A DNA stretch of 64,000 nt from Mucilaginibacter sp. PPCGB 2223 (lineage in GTDB: Bacteria; Bacteroidota; Bacteroidia; Sphingobacteriales; Sphingobacteriaceae): positions 1,798,001 through 1,862,000 of the forward strand of contig NZ_MDJS01000001.1 in NCBI RefSeq assembly GCF_001705515.1. Direction: 5' to 3'. Position 1 is the stretch's first letter, and the number at the start of each line of letters is the position of its first letter. The notes beneath the pieces are model-generated. The model saw only the letters and a list, made by a program, of their open reading frames with translations, was not told the origin of the DNA and did not search any database. Both the position numbers and the translations under genes were made by a program. Below, in pieces: positions 44,475 to 53,749 of this stretch.

Positions 44475-45632
44475 CTACAAGTTTAAATCTATGCCAGACG
44501 CTAATTTTATTGAACCAGGACCGAAGCGTCGGCGTATTTTATCCATCGCCTGGCAAAGGCTATACTGTTCCTCCGATTCCGTATAAAGGTTGATTTGCTC
44601 AAATCCGTTAACCAAATTAGAGAATCGGACTCCGACTAACCGGATCAACAGGCGCTTTTGATAGAGTTGCCTGAACAGCTCTTTTGTTTTAGAAATCAGG
44701 ATGGCATCAAGTGCCGTAAAAGGAATCTTTGCTTGTTTAGTGACCGTCTCAAATGTTGAATACCGCACTGTTACAGTGATACAAGCCGTCTGTTTTTTAC
44801 TTTGCCTTAATTCAAAAGCAAGATCCATTACCATTGACGTAAGCAAGTGATTGATGGTTTCAACATCTATACTGTCCTGGTTGAATGTTGATTGTGTCCC
44901 TATTGATTTTGCTTCGTGATACGGAATAACAGGTGAATCATCAATCCCTTTGGCTTTCTGCAATAGCCAAATCCCGTTCTTGCCTAAAATACTGGTCATG
45001 TATTCCGGATGCACCTGCGCCAGTGTATGTATGCGCTTAATGCCCATGTCACTTAATTTGATGAATGTCTTTTCACCCAAACCAGGAATTTTCCTAATGG
45101 ATAAAGGGTTTAGAAATGGCTGCACCCCAGGCTTTGCCACGCTGAGTTCGCCATTAGGTTTGCACTCGTTGGTAGCCATTTTAGAGACCGTTTTATTGAC
45201 TGATAAACCAAAAGATATAGGCAATCCCGTTTCCCTGATGACTTTAGCCCTAATCTCCTTCGCGCATTTGAGCGTTCCGTAATGCTTATCCATTCCGCTC
45301 ATGTCGATATAATGCTCATCTATACTTGCTTTTTCAAGCACCGGAACCATTTCCTGTATGATGTCAGTAATTTCATGGGATGCTTTGGTATATTCATCCA
45401 TATTGCCACGTATCCAAATTCCATGGGGACAAAGCCGTTTCGCTAATCGCGCTGGCATAGCAGAGTGCACCCCATATTTCCGTGCTTCATAACTGCACGA
45501 TGCCACTACGCCACGGTCGGACAAACTGCCAATAATGACCGGCCTTCCTGCCAACCGGGGGTCTTTTCTGACCTCGACAGATACAAAAAATGCATCCTGA
45601 TCCATGTGAATTATTTGGCGGTCGGCGTTCAT
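44475..45632 (-). CDS. dinB: Y-family DNA polymerase (DinB / Pol IV)
   Basis: A 385-residue translesion polymerase. The catalytic acids are in IHMDQDAFFVSVE (D11 and D13 region) and ASIDEHYIDMSG. The little-finger domain follows (QSTFNQDSIDVETINHLL). It is complete, unlike ImuB, which lacks the acids. It is the first gene of a three-gene operon with the DnaE-type polymerase and an 85-residue protein, separated by 3-bp gaps. Expression is expected to be damage-inducible, but no LexA box was identified. Confidence 0.92.
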   Translation of the reverse strand: MNADRQIIHMDQDAFFVSVEVRKDPRLAGRPVIIGSLSDRGVVASCSYEARKYGVHSAMPARLAKRLCPHGIWIRGNMDEYTKASHEITDIIQEMVPVLEKASIDEHYIDMSGMDKHYGTLKCAKEIRAKVIRETGLPISFGLSVNKTVSKMATNECKPNGELSVAKPGVQPFLNPLSIRKIPGLGEKTFIKLSDMGIKRIHTLAQVHPEYMTSILGKNGIWLLQKAKGIDDSPVIPYHEAKSIGTQSTFNQDSIDVETINHLLTSMVMDLAFELRQSKKQTACITVTVRYSTFETVTKQAKIPFTALDAILISKTKELFRQLYQKRLLIRLVGVRFSNLVNGFEQINLYTESEEQYSLCQAMDKIRRRFGPGSIKLASGIDLNL

Positions 45633-45883
45633 ATTAGTCTGCTGCTATTACATTTAATCAGATAAAATTTTAATATTTCAGTCGGTTTGTTCCCAGCGTT
45701 TAGATCACGCCCACAAAACCGGTATGAGAATCTGCACAAAACTAATGCTAAAAATATTAGTATTTTAAATCTTTTTTAGATTAATTTTACAACCAGAAAT
45801 TTTTGGTTACTAAAGAGCTGATCAACAGTGCTGGTAAGCAGATTTTATAATTGGAAAAAAAAAAACTTATAGTTTTATAAGAA

Positions 45884-46132
45884 ATGAGGGGATTAGAACC
45901 ACCATTTGAAATTGAATATAAAGGCGCGGTTACTAAAGTGACAGAAGCCGAAATAAAAAACAGACGGATATTTTACATTCAATTTCAGGGCAATGAGAAG
46001 GTACTAACAATAACCGTTGGCAAAGGACTTGGAGACGAAAAATTTTGGACGTCTATACCAGAAGGTCGGCAGGAGGAAGCAGAAGAAGTTGGCAAGCTAA
46101 TTGCCGCATATATCAGAAGTAAAAAAAATTAA
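45884..46132 (+). CDS. small hypothetical protein, 82 aa
   Basis: A beta-rich protein (FEIEYKGAVTKVTEAEIKNR) divergent from dinB and ending 4 bp before the SRAP gene, so it is co-transcribed with it. Family not recognised. A 250-bp divergent promoter region lies upstream. Confidence 0.6.
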   Translation: MRGLEPPFEIEYKGAVTKVTEAEIKNRRIFYIQFQGNEKVLTITVGKGLGDEKFWTSIPEGRQEEAEEVGKLIAAYIRSKKN

Positions 46133-46136
46133 GCGT

Positions 46137-46976
46137 ATGTGTTATTATAACGGTCAACGGGTAACCAGAGCAGAGTATATCGAATTAAAAAGTTTGGCAA
46201 AGCCGGTGAGAAATTACCCCTTTTTAAATGTTGGTGTACATAATGGATTCAATTATGCGCCATGTGCCATTCTTGTACCATCAGAGAATAACAAAGATTT
46301 CGATATTGTTCAAGCTGAATGGGGCTATGTTCCCGGCTTTGTAAAGACCAGAGCCGAAGCAAATATCTTTCGGGCAAAATACACAACGCTCAATTTTAAA
46401 TCTGAAAACCTTTTCGTTAAAGAAGACGGCAAACGGTCTATGTGGGCGGATGCTGCCAAAAACCGTCGTTGTCTTGTTCTGTCCACAGGAATAGTAGAAT
46501 CCCGGCACATTCCAAAGATTGGTAAGAAGGGCCAGGAACTTAAAGAAATGATCAAGTATCCCTATCAAGTTACGTTAAAAGACAAAGAGTACTTTTACTT
46601 GCCAGGCTTGTATAATGAGTGGCTCGATCCTGAAACTGGACAATTTGTAAACACGGTTGCATTCGGAATTACAGATGCCAATACTGTTATGTCGCAAATA
46701 CATAATTCCAAAAAAAGGATGCCATCCATCTTAACAGAAGATTTGGCTTGGGAATGGCTAATGGAAAACCCAAGCGAAGAACGTCTTTCACAAATTGCCC
46801 GTACACAGATTCCATCAAAATTACTGGAATTCTGCACAGTTGATCGCAACTATCGAACAACACTCGAAGCAACGCCGTTAGAATATCCAGAATTGGCAGC
46901 GATAGATACGACTTTTGTCGACACTGAAGAATTACAATTTGATCATTGGCAAGAACTGCAAACGGTTAAAGCTTAA
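46137..46976 (+). CDS. SRAP-family protein (HMCES/YedK-like abasic-site crosslinker)
   Basis: About 279 residues. I chose the ATG at 46137 because SRAP proteins must expose Cys2 after Met removal and this start gives MCYYNGQRVT; a longer frame begins at 46101. Further marks are LNFKSEN (Asn), LSTGIVES (Glu) and IHNSKKRMPSIL (His). The protein forms a thiazolidine link to abasic sites in single-stranded DNA. Its place beside DinB and DnaE-type genes supports a damage-response role. Confidence 0.9.
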   Translation: MCYYNGQRVTRAEYIELKSLAKPVRNYPFLNVGVHNGFNYAPCAILVPSENNKDFDIVQAEWGYVPGFVKTRAEANIFRAKYTTLNFKSENLFVKEDGKRSMWADAAKNRRCLVLSTGIVESRHIPKIGKKGQELKEMIKYPYQVTLKDKEYFYLPGLYNEWLDPETGQFVNTVAFGITDANTVMSQIHNSKKRMPSILTEDLAWEWLMENPSEERLSQIARTQIPSKLLEFCTVDRNYRTTLEATPLEYPELAAIDTTFVDTEELQFDHWQELQTVKA

Positions 46977-47518
46977 TGCAGGAAGTTTTTCAGATCGGCG
47001 AAGAGTATTGGCGGCCGTGCGCGGAAATAATGACCATTCCTGATGGCAGGATTTATTACATTCCAATTTTCGAGCATCTGCATGCAGATAAGCAGTTTGA
47101 TTTCCCCGACGAACATTACCATATAGACGGCAGGTTCGAGATGGAGCCCAGAATGAAGCAACAATTCAATTGCTGGGACGGATATACCGCGGCTGTTATT
47201 GTTCCCAACAGTTCTGTTTCATACAGCTTCCTTTCAATTGCTCAGACAAAAGTTAAATGCGAGCGATTAAACACTGGACTTCGCATACCTGATCATCCAA
47301 TTGAAAAGCAGATTCCCAAAGTCGAAAAATATAACAACTGGTATAATTCTTATGTTGGAAAAAAATGTGAAGGGAGACTTTGCCCTCATTTTGGTACTTT
47401 AATGTTAGAGAAAGATGGATTGTTAGTATGCCCAATGCACAACTTAACAGCCGATCCTGAGATGCTTGAAGTTATCAGGCATGATAAATTTAATACAGAT
47501 TCAATCAGGCTCGTTTAA
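46976..47518 (+). CDS. hypothetical protein with Rieske-like CxH...CxxH motif
   Basis: A 180-residue protein whose ATG overlaps the SRAP stop (TAATG), so translation is coupled. Near the C terminus CPH is followed 13 residues later by CPMH (span around 138-157), the ligand pattern of Rieske [2Fe-2S] proteins, though the spacing is shorter than the usual 15-17. A zinc site is the alternative. The N-terminal part is unrecognised. Confidence 0.55.
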   Translation: MQEVFQIGEEYWRPCAEIMTIPDGRIYYIPIFEHLHADKQFDFPDEHYHIDGRFEMEPRMKQQFNCWDGYTAAVIVPNSSVSYSFLSIAQTKVKCERLNTGLRIPDHPIEKQIPKVEKYNNWYNSYVGKKCEGRLCPHFGTLMLEKDGLLVCPMHNLTADPEMLEVIRHDKFNTDSIRLV

Positions 47519-48232
47519 TCTACTTGCTACTTTTAATAAATAATGAAAGCTTGAGTAGTCTACGTTGAACTTTAACCTTGTAAGAAGATAATCGCAACGC
47601 ATATTTATCATATTTTCTTCATAAAACGCTTCCGGACTCTTAACAATTGTTCCATCTAACATTACACTTTGCACTAAAGTATCAGCCTGTATCTCCGACA
47701 AAACCTGCACAAAATCTTCTTTTGTTTCCCAGCCCGAAGTACATAAGCGCAACTCTCTAAAACTTTCGTGCGGAAAAATGTCAACATAAATTTCTCGCAT
47801 TAGCTTTTCACCAATATCATCTATTAATTTTTCTTCAAAAAGGCTTTCATTATCAAAAATCCCCGCAATACATGCAGCATAACTTATAAATCGTTCCTTA
47901 CTTCCGATCCAGTGAAGTTGCCAAAAAGAGGGGGAGAAGAAATTCTGCATTTCTGAATTATCACGTTCTTTTACTCTTTCTCTTATTTGCGAAATTGTAT
48001 TAATTGCTGCAACTGCTTTGGCTTGATTTTCATCCTTAGCAAAGGCCATCAAAGTCGGCACACAAAACAAACCACCGGACTTGCCCAGGACAAAACAAAT
48101 ATTTTTGAAATCATCCTCCGTGTTTGAATGTCTAAGCGCCTCATGCAGAAATAGCTCATCTTTTTGATGGCTTTCGCTGTATCCGCTTAATAGCAGCTTA
48201 AGCATTACAAGTTGTTTTTTAAAAAAAGCCAT
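47501..48232 (-). CDS. hypothetical helical protein, 243 aa
   Basis: A helical protein that looks like a short alpha-repeat (HEAT-like) solenoid: ICFVLGKSGGLFCVPTLMAF and similar helices. It converges with the Rieske-like gene with an 18-bp overlap. Function unknown. Confidence 0.5.
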   Translation of the reverse strand: MAFFKKQLVMLKLLLSGYSESHQKDELFLHEALRHSNTEDDFKNICFVLGKSGGLFCVPTLMAFAKDENQAKAVAAINTISQIRERVKERDNSEMQNFFSPSFWQLHWIGSKERFISYAACIAGIFDNESLFEEKLIDDIGEKLMREIYVDIFPHESFRELRLCTSGWETKEDFVQVLSEIQADTLVQSVMLDGTIVKSPEAFYEENMINMRCDYLLTRLKFNVDYSSFHYLLKVASRLNEPD

Positions 48233-48279
48233 TATAAGTAAACATTGATAGTGCTGATTGCAAAACTAATTTACAAAAA

Positions 48280-48305
48280 AAGCAGGACTGCTGCCAGACC
48301 TGCTT
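48280..48305 (-). terminator. terminator of the HTH regulator gene
   Basis: AAGCAGG and CCTGCTT (48280-48286 with 48299-48305) form a 7-bp stem followed on the minus strand by a run of seven T. Confidence 0.7.
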
Positions 48306-48328
48306 CGTTGTATTAGTTATATACCTGA

Positions 48329-48709
48329 TTAGCTCTTATTTTTTAGGATTTCCAGTTTTTCCTGTTCACTTTTTAATAAACGCTCATATAGTTCTACCAC
48401 TTTATCCAAAGGATTAAAATTGCAAGTATTATGTGCCCCGATAGGGCCCTGGTTTATACTGTTATCACTAAAATTATTAAAATAATTAAATACGGCTTCT
48501 TCGCTAAAGTTTCGCACGGCGTCTGGCGTTACTCCTAAGATTTTTGCTATTCGTTCTAAAGCGTCATCCTCTACATCAGGGCTTTGCTCAATTTTAGAAA
48601 CGGCTTGTTGACTAATACCTAATTCGGCAGCAAGTGTTTCCTGCTTCATGCCGCGAAGCTCACGCATACGACTGATTTTCTTTCCAAGATGTAAGGTGCT
48701 TTCTTCCAT
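48329..48709 (-). CDS. XRE-family HTH regulator
   Basis: 126 residues from the ATG at 48709; the longer frame to 48790 adds a hydrophobic tail unlike any HTH protein. The helix-turn-helix is KQETLAAELGISQQAVSKIE. The C terminus has a short acidic coiled-coil (LDKVVELYERLLKSEQEKLE), probably for dimerisation. It is divergent from the SWIM/MNT-HEPN operon (170 bp apart) and is the obvious candidate for its repressor. Confidence 0.85.
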   Translation of the reverse strand: MEESTLHLGKKISRMRELRGMKQETLAAELGISQQAVSKIEQSPDVEDDALERIAKILGVTPDAVRNFSEEAVFNYFNNFSDNSINQGPIGAHNTCNFNPLDKVVELYERLLKSEQEKLEILKNKS

Positions 48710-48879
48710 GGTCAAAAGTATTAATAATGGTAAATGTACAAAACAACCGATGATTTGTAAAATACAACCTTTCATGGTTCGATACACCATTTATCTCGAA
48801 GAACTTTGCCTAAGAAATCCCAGAAGAAGTGATGGGTTGCTAATTGAAATAAAAATGGGTTAAAAGATATTTTCAGATC

Positions 48880-50187
48880 ATGGACATAACGCCTGAGACA
48901 TTTTTCTACGAAATCCCTTTGGAAAACGACGAGATGATATTAAAGAAATCAGTGTTGTTTAGCCATTACCACCCTCCAGCGGAAGACAAAAGGTATTCAG
49001 ACAGGGCATCGGTAAGGACTGCAAGTTTTGAAAGGGACATTTATAAATTATTGGTCGATTTGCACAAGGAGAAAAAGCATCATTTATACGTACATATAGA
49101 GCGATCTCATTTATTTATTGCTTGTGAGTGCGGAATGCCGGAACATGCACTTTGTAAACATGCCTACTACGGTCTTTTTTACCTTATGCACTATAAGGAC
49201 ATGAGTTTAAAACCTTATTACTGGCCTGAATTACAACAGGAAATTGACGGTGGTTATAAATATATAGATGTTCATGCTTATGACCATCATGTGGACATCA
49301 CCCCTAAAATTAAATATGGTAACCTTTACAAAATTGGTTTAGGGTTTTCATCTGATGATGTGTTAACATTTGATAATAAGAAAAGTGATACGATACCAGT
49401 AGGAAATAAAGAAATTCTTGGTTATGCTATTGTATATACGTCCGCTGGCAGGCGAAGTTCTCACTATACTTTTCTTAGTCCATTCGTAGCTAAGACGAGC
49501 AAAGACGGAAAATCAATAGTATCATACTACCGCTATTTGCGCAGAGATAGGCACTTTGTTCACAGTGTGGATATGTCCAATGAGCAGATAATGCTTAATG
49601 AAAGATGTTTCGATATGTTTGAAATATCCAAAAGCGCTTTTAAATCAGACAGTAATTTAAAAAACCTAAACTGGAGCGAGGTAATATTTCCTTTATTGTC
49701 TCTCTGGCAAAAGGCAATGCCTAAGCTGCTTCAGCAAGAGAATATTGTGGCATGCCATAATTTTTTTGGTTTAAGATACTGGCAGGATAAACCTAAGAAA
49801 GCCGACATGCACAAGTGCAAGTTATCACGCGACAAAATTTGCATAAGCTTCCTTCTTAGAGAACGAAAAGAGGACTACACTTTGTTGCCGACAATTAAAG
49901 TCAATAATGAACGGTTAACTGACTTTGATAAAATATCACTCTTTGTAATTGATAAAAATAGCTACAGCTTTTATCTCGTCAATTCTGTTCAAGATGAAGT
50001 TTTGCTCAACTGGCTGAAATTGTTTGGCTACAAATTAACTATCCTAAAAGATCACATCAATGATTTTAAAGAGCGATTCCTTAATCAGATAAGTGAATGT
50101 TACGATGTTCAATTTCAATCATTTGGCTCCAAGCTCAAAAGAGAATATAATCCAACTATAAATATTAGTAGTACAGATAATGATTAA
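48880..50187 (+). CDS. SWIM zinc-finger-like protein
   Basis: A 435-residue protein. A SWIM-type zinc finger is visible as C82-x-C84-x7-C92-x-H94 (ACECGMPEHALCKHAYYG). Such fingers bind DNA or proteins and occur in helicase-linked and restriction-linked proteins. The rest is not recognised and no helicase motifs are present. First gene of a five-gene operon; it overlaps the next gene by 8 bp. Confidence 0.6.
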   Translation: MDITPETFFYEIPLENDEMILKKSVLFSHYHPPAEDKRYSDRASVRTASFERDIYKLLVDLHKEKKHHLYVHIERSHLFIACECGMPEHALCKHAYYGLFYLMHYKDMSLKPYYWPELQQEIDGGYKYIDVHAYDHHVDITPKIKYGNLYKIGLGFSSDDVLTFDNKKSDTIPVGNKEILGYAIVYTSAGRRSSHYTFLSPFVAKTSKDGKSIVSYYRYLRRDRHFVHSVDMSNEQIMLNERCFDMFEISKSAFKSDSNLKNLNWSEVIFPLLSLWQKAMPKLLQQENIVACHNFFGLRYWQDKPKKADMHKCKLSRDKICISFLLRERKEDYTLLPTIKVNNERLTDFDKISLFVIDKNSYSFYLVNSVQDEVLLNWLKLFGYKLTILKDHINDFKERFLNQISECYDVQFQSFGSKLKREYNPTINISSTDND

Positions 50188-50866
50188 ACCGGATAGTAAT
50201 ATTTTTCCATCAATGGAGGTGTACATTGAGGAAAGGACGAGATTGAATATTAATCTGCTGTATAGTTTTATGTTGAAGCGTATAGCGAAGGGGTACAGCT
50301 CGTTAGATGTTTCTTTTTTAATGGGCTTTTCTTTCGATTTTATTAAATCTGTCGAAGAGCTTATGAATTTAGGCTTAGATTTTATAACTAACAACTTATA
50401 TCTCCGAGCACTCCAGGATGACAATGACGGAATTGTATTCGATGATTTTGAAGCTAACGGAATTGTAACTTATAAGTTAGTTAGAATAACATATCCTGAA
50501 CAGATTATTCACGAAGTTTTCAAAGTGTCTGATGAAGATGATCCAGAATTGATATTCAGGCTTTTTGAGATTAACCATCCTGTTAAGGCTCATAAAAATA
50601 TGCAAGGCCAAGAGGACAGGCGAATGTTGTTAACGAAGTTTATCGACCTTCTTTTTTCTTCTACATATTTCCTTTCACCAAGAAAGCCTATTTCAATTTT
50701 CAATAGGTGTCAAATAGCTGTTGACGGTGAATTGAAGCCCTATGAGCTTCGCGAAATCTTGTTTGACATGTGCAAAAAGAAGTCCTATCCAAAATTAAGG
50801 GCTAAGGAACGTAAGGACGGTTTGACTTTCGAAAAAGTGTTCAAAATAGGTAATAAATCTATGTGA
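50180..50866 (+). CDS. hypothetical protein, 228 aa
   Basis: A soluble charged protein without a recognisable domain; the N-terminal half has an HTH-like stretch (LKRIAKGYSSLDVSFLMGFS). It overlaps both neighbours by 8 and 4 bp, so it is translationally coupled to the SWIM and MNT-HEPN genes. Confidence 0.55.
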   Translation: MIKPDSNIFPSMEVYIEERTRLNINLLYSFMLKRIAKGYSSLDVSFLMGFSFDFIKSVEELMNLGLDFITNNLYLRALQDDNDGIVFDDFEANGIVTYKLVRITYPEQIIHEVFKVSDEDDPELIFRLFEINHPVKAHKNMQGQEDRRMLLTKFIDLLFSSTYFLSPRKPISIFNRCQIAVDGELKPYELREILFDMCKKKSYPKLRAKERKDGLTFEKVFKIGNKSM

Positions 50867-52569
50867 GTATGGAAATTATTGAATTAAAAGAGGTTGTAAA
50901 CCAATTGGCTTTAAAAATAGGAATAGACAAGATTTACAGCATTGAATATTTTGAGGATGATATTACTTATCAAAATTTGCTGATTCTAACTTCTCCAGGC
51001 GAGGGAAGGAAGTTTGCTGAAATAGAACCTTTTATAAAAATGGCTTTAGTAGATCATTATACGGTCTCTTTTAAGTTATACCGTTCAGATGAAGTTAGGC
51101 AGGCTATTTTGAATGGTAATATATATTTTTTCATCAGTTGTTCTGAAAGCAATCTAATTTATGACAGCACTCAAAAAAAAATAATCCCTGAAATTTTATC
51201 GGCAAAGATAACCGACTGGAAACTTACAGTTTGTGAACGTTTTACTGCTTGGACTAATAAGACCACATCATTTTTGGTTGGAGCTGATTTTTATAACAAT
51301 AAAGGTGATACGAATTTGACTGCATTTATGCTGCATCAGGTTTTAGAATTAACATATCGATCATTAATAAGTGCCTTGTTAATTAAGGAAAAAAAAACGC
51401 ATGATTTAGGTGAATTGCAAGATTATGTTTTTCAGTACCTCCCTCAGTTGGGGAAATTGTTTAAAAAAGAGGTCCCCGAAGAACATGACATATTAAAAAA
51501 GTTAAACAAAGCATATTCTTCGGTTAGATATCAGCAGAACCATTTAGTCGATGATAAAATAATTCCCAAACTCTTTGAACGCGTGGAAACACTTCAGACA
51601 ATATCGAAATGGACTATAGATATGATACTGGAACTGTTGGATAAAGAACACGAAAAAGCGTTAATGAGTGAATCGAAGGCAAACGGTAATATCAATATCG
51701 GTGAAGTCCAGTTTATTAATATTACTAATGATCATCGTTTTTTTGGTTCATCAGGAAAATTTAAAAATGCTTTATCCCTGGTAGTTGAATATTTGTGCCC
51801 AGATTACATTTATGTGTTTGGTAATAATATTAAACACATAACAAAATGCAACTTATTTACAGTTGAGGAAGTGAATAACAGTATACTTCATTATGATCTT
51901 TTAGTTATAACGTCAAAAGCTAATGTTCATTCAACTAATGTCAATAATGCTATTGAGAAACTTAATGATATCACCGCGAATTTGTTAATACATTCTAAAC
52001 AAGAGGTTTTAAGTAAAGTGGAACGCGGAAACCCATTTTTTGTAAGAGTCATAGCGGACGGGCAATTGGTTTATCAAAAAACAGAACAGAATGAATTGCT
52101 CATAGCCTTAAAATCCAGCGACCAAAAAAAGCCTTCAGACAAATACTACTATTCATCATCACGGCTTAAACGCTCATTAGCGTTACTCAAGGCGGCAAAC
52201 GAGATCCGTAATGAGGAATCAAACACTTCTGCGATGCTTTTTGCTTTAAGCACAGAACAAATCTGTCTGGCTCTATTATACACTTACATGGGCTATGTAC
52301 CTAATATATATAGCTTATCGCATTTACTAAAAATGTGTAGAATCTTTTGGCCTGATGCGTATCCGTTTTTCCCAACTACAAAAGTGGGCTCTGTTAACCT
52401 ACTAAATCTTTTGTCAAAAAGCATAACTGACGTCAGATACCATGTAGTGAATCCAATAAGTGCAGATAAATTCGACTTGTTGGTATCACATTGCAATTTC
52501 TTTATAGGATTAGCGGTGCAACATTGCCAGACAGAATTAGCGAAAGATATTAAATTATTGAATCAATAA
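50863..52569 (+). CDS. duplicated MNT-like + HEPN protein
   Basis: 568 residues (start GTG 50863 or ATG 50869) made of two similar halves, each a nucleotidyltransferase-like segment followed by a HEPN helical domain. In half one, HEPN runs from about 150 to 260 and has the RNase motif R-x4-H (VRYQQNH). In half two (about 430-560) the matching site reads VRYHVVN, so its His is lost. The nucleotidyltransferase parts lack a clear catalytic G-S...D-x-D and may be inactive. HEPN proteins cleave RNA in toxin and defence systems. Central gene of the operon. Confidence 0.65.
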   Translation: MSMEIIELKEVVNQLALKIGIDKIYSIEYFEDDITYQNLLILTSPGEGRKFAEIEPFIKMALVDHYTVSFKLYRSDEVRQAILNGNIYFFISCSESNLIYDSTQKKIIPEILSAKITDWKLTVCERFTAWTNKTTSFLVGADFYNNKGDTNLTAFMLHQVLELTYRSLISALLIKEKKTHDLGELQDYVFQYLPQLGKLFKKEVPEEHDILKKLNKAYSSVRYQQNHLVDDKIIPKLFERVETLQTISKWTIDMILELLDKEHEKALMSESKANGNINIGEVQFINITNDHRFFGSSGKFKNALSLVVEYLCPDYIYVFGNNIKHITKCNLFTVEEVNNSILHYDLLVITSKANVHSTNVNNAIEKLNDITANLLIHSKQEVLSKVERGNPFFVRVIADGQLVYQKTEQNELLIALKSSDQKKPSDKYYYSSSRLKRSLALLKAANEIRNEESNTSAMLFALSTEQICLALLYTYMGYVPNIYSLSHLLKMCRIFWPDAYPFFPTTKVGSVNLLNLLSKSITDVRYHVVNPISADKFDLLVSHCNFFIGLAVQHCQTELAKDIKLLNQ

Positions 52570-52570
52570 T

Positions 52571-53305
52571 ATGGAGCAAAGTCAAGGAATAACCATGCCA
52601 TTAGATTTTAAAATTGCATGTGTAATTTATCATCTGAAGCCAGAAAAAGTACTTCAAACTTTTATTAACCACGTGTCGTTTTTTATGTCTCTTAGTACAG
52701 ATTATCTGCGAGGTTTTCGTGAAGCGACGAATACATTAGCAGAATTTTCATTTGAAAATATAAATTATAGTGCTTCCCCGGCTGAAAATAGAGATTTCAC
52801 GATAAAGTGCGTTCGAAACGTGATTGAAATAAGTAAGAGGAATGGGATAAGCGCAGAAAAAAAAAGAAAAAAGTGCATTCCCATAGTGAGGCAATTAAAT
52901 CTGTCATTAAACCACCAAATAACAAAACCGAAATTTTATTTGGATGAAAATACTGTCTTGGAGCTATGCGACGACTTCCGTATTAGGTGCGAAATGCTTC
53001 AACATACGCCGAAGGAGTTTTTAGAATATTTTATGTCAAAGATCTCCCTTGCAGACAGAGACGCAAGAATCGCACTAAACAAAATCAATGAAAATCCTGC
53101 TTTAGCTTTTTTTGAATTAGTTACACTCGGTTTAGGACGTAATGAGGACACGACAATTGTAAATGGCGAAGCGCAGCAAGATTTTATAGATGAATATCAA
53201 ACAATTAAATATGAATTATTTATTGTTCGCGACTTGGAGGAACATCGCGCGTTGATGAAACAATTTTACTTAAAACATTATCAAGAATTAATTAAAGCAA
53301 TATAA
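52571..53305 (+). CDS. hypothetical protein, 244 aa
   Basis: A helical protein starting 1 bp after the MNT-HEPN stop. Its N terminus (LDFKIACVIYHLKPEKVLQT) is similar in pattern to that of the next gene's product (LPEDFQQLCDIFQVQPTAVV), so the two may be paralogues. Function unknown. Confidence 0.55.
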   Translation: MEQSQGITMPLDFKIACVIYHLKPEKVLQTFINHVSFFMSLSTDYLRGFREATNTLAEFSFENINYSASPAENRDFTIKCVRNVIEISKRNGISAEKKRKKCIPIVRQLNLSLNHQITKPKFYLDENTVLELCDDFRIRCEMLQHTPKEFLEYFMSKISLADRDARIALNKINENPALAFFELVTLGLGRNEDTTIVNGEAQQDFIDEYQTIKYELFIVRDLEEHRALMKQFYLKHYQELIKAI

Positions 53306-53306
53306 T

Positions 53307-53708
53307 ATGGAGTTTGAATATAAATCGGAATTACCGGAAGATTTTCAGCAACTATGTGATATTTTCCAAGTGCAGCCAACGGCTGTTGTTAAATCAATTT
53401 TGGATAAAATATCTTTTCCTTATTTCTATAGTCATATAAATGAAACAGGCAGATGGCCTACGTTTCTATTCTTAGAGTTACTCGACGAAAATTTTGATGA
53501 AAAAGAAATGGAATTCAACGAACCATATCTCGAACGGATCAATGATGCAGTTAAAGCTAATCTAAGAGGCGGTATCGGTACACCTGAAACCAAATCAAAG
53601 ACAGAGAAAGCTATCAGAAATGTTATGAGGGAATGGCATAAAAATCTTGCAAAGGCGAGAGCTAAATATCTATTGGATAATTTGCCGAATGAAGATAGAT
53701 TAGAATGA
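53307..53708 (+). CDS. hypothetical protein, 133 aa
   Basis: The last gene of the five-gene operon, starting 1 bp after the previous stop. It shares an N-terminal pattern with the gene upstream and has a basic helical C terminus (VMREWHKNLAKARAKYLLDN). Function unknown. Confidence 0.55.
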   Translation: MEFEYKSELPEDFQQLCDIFQVQPTAVVKSILDKISFPYFYSHINETGRWPTFLFLELLDENFDEKEMEFNEPYLERINDAVKANLRGGIGTPETKSKTEKAIRNVMREWHKNLAKARAKYLLDNLPNEDRLE

Positions 53709-53749
53709 GGAATGACTTATTTCGTTTATTCTACAATGATTGGGATAAA

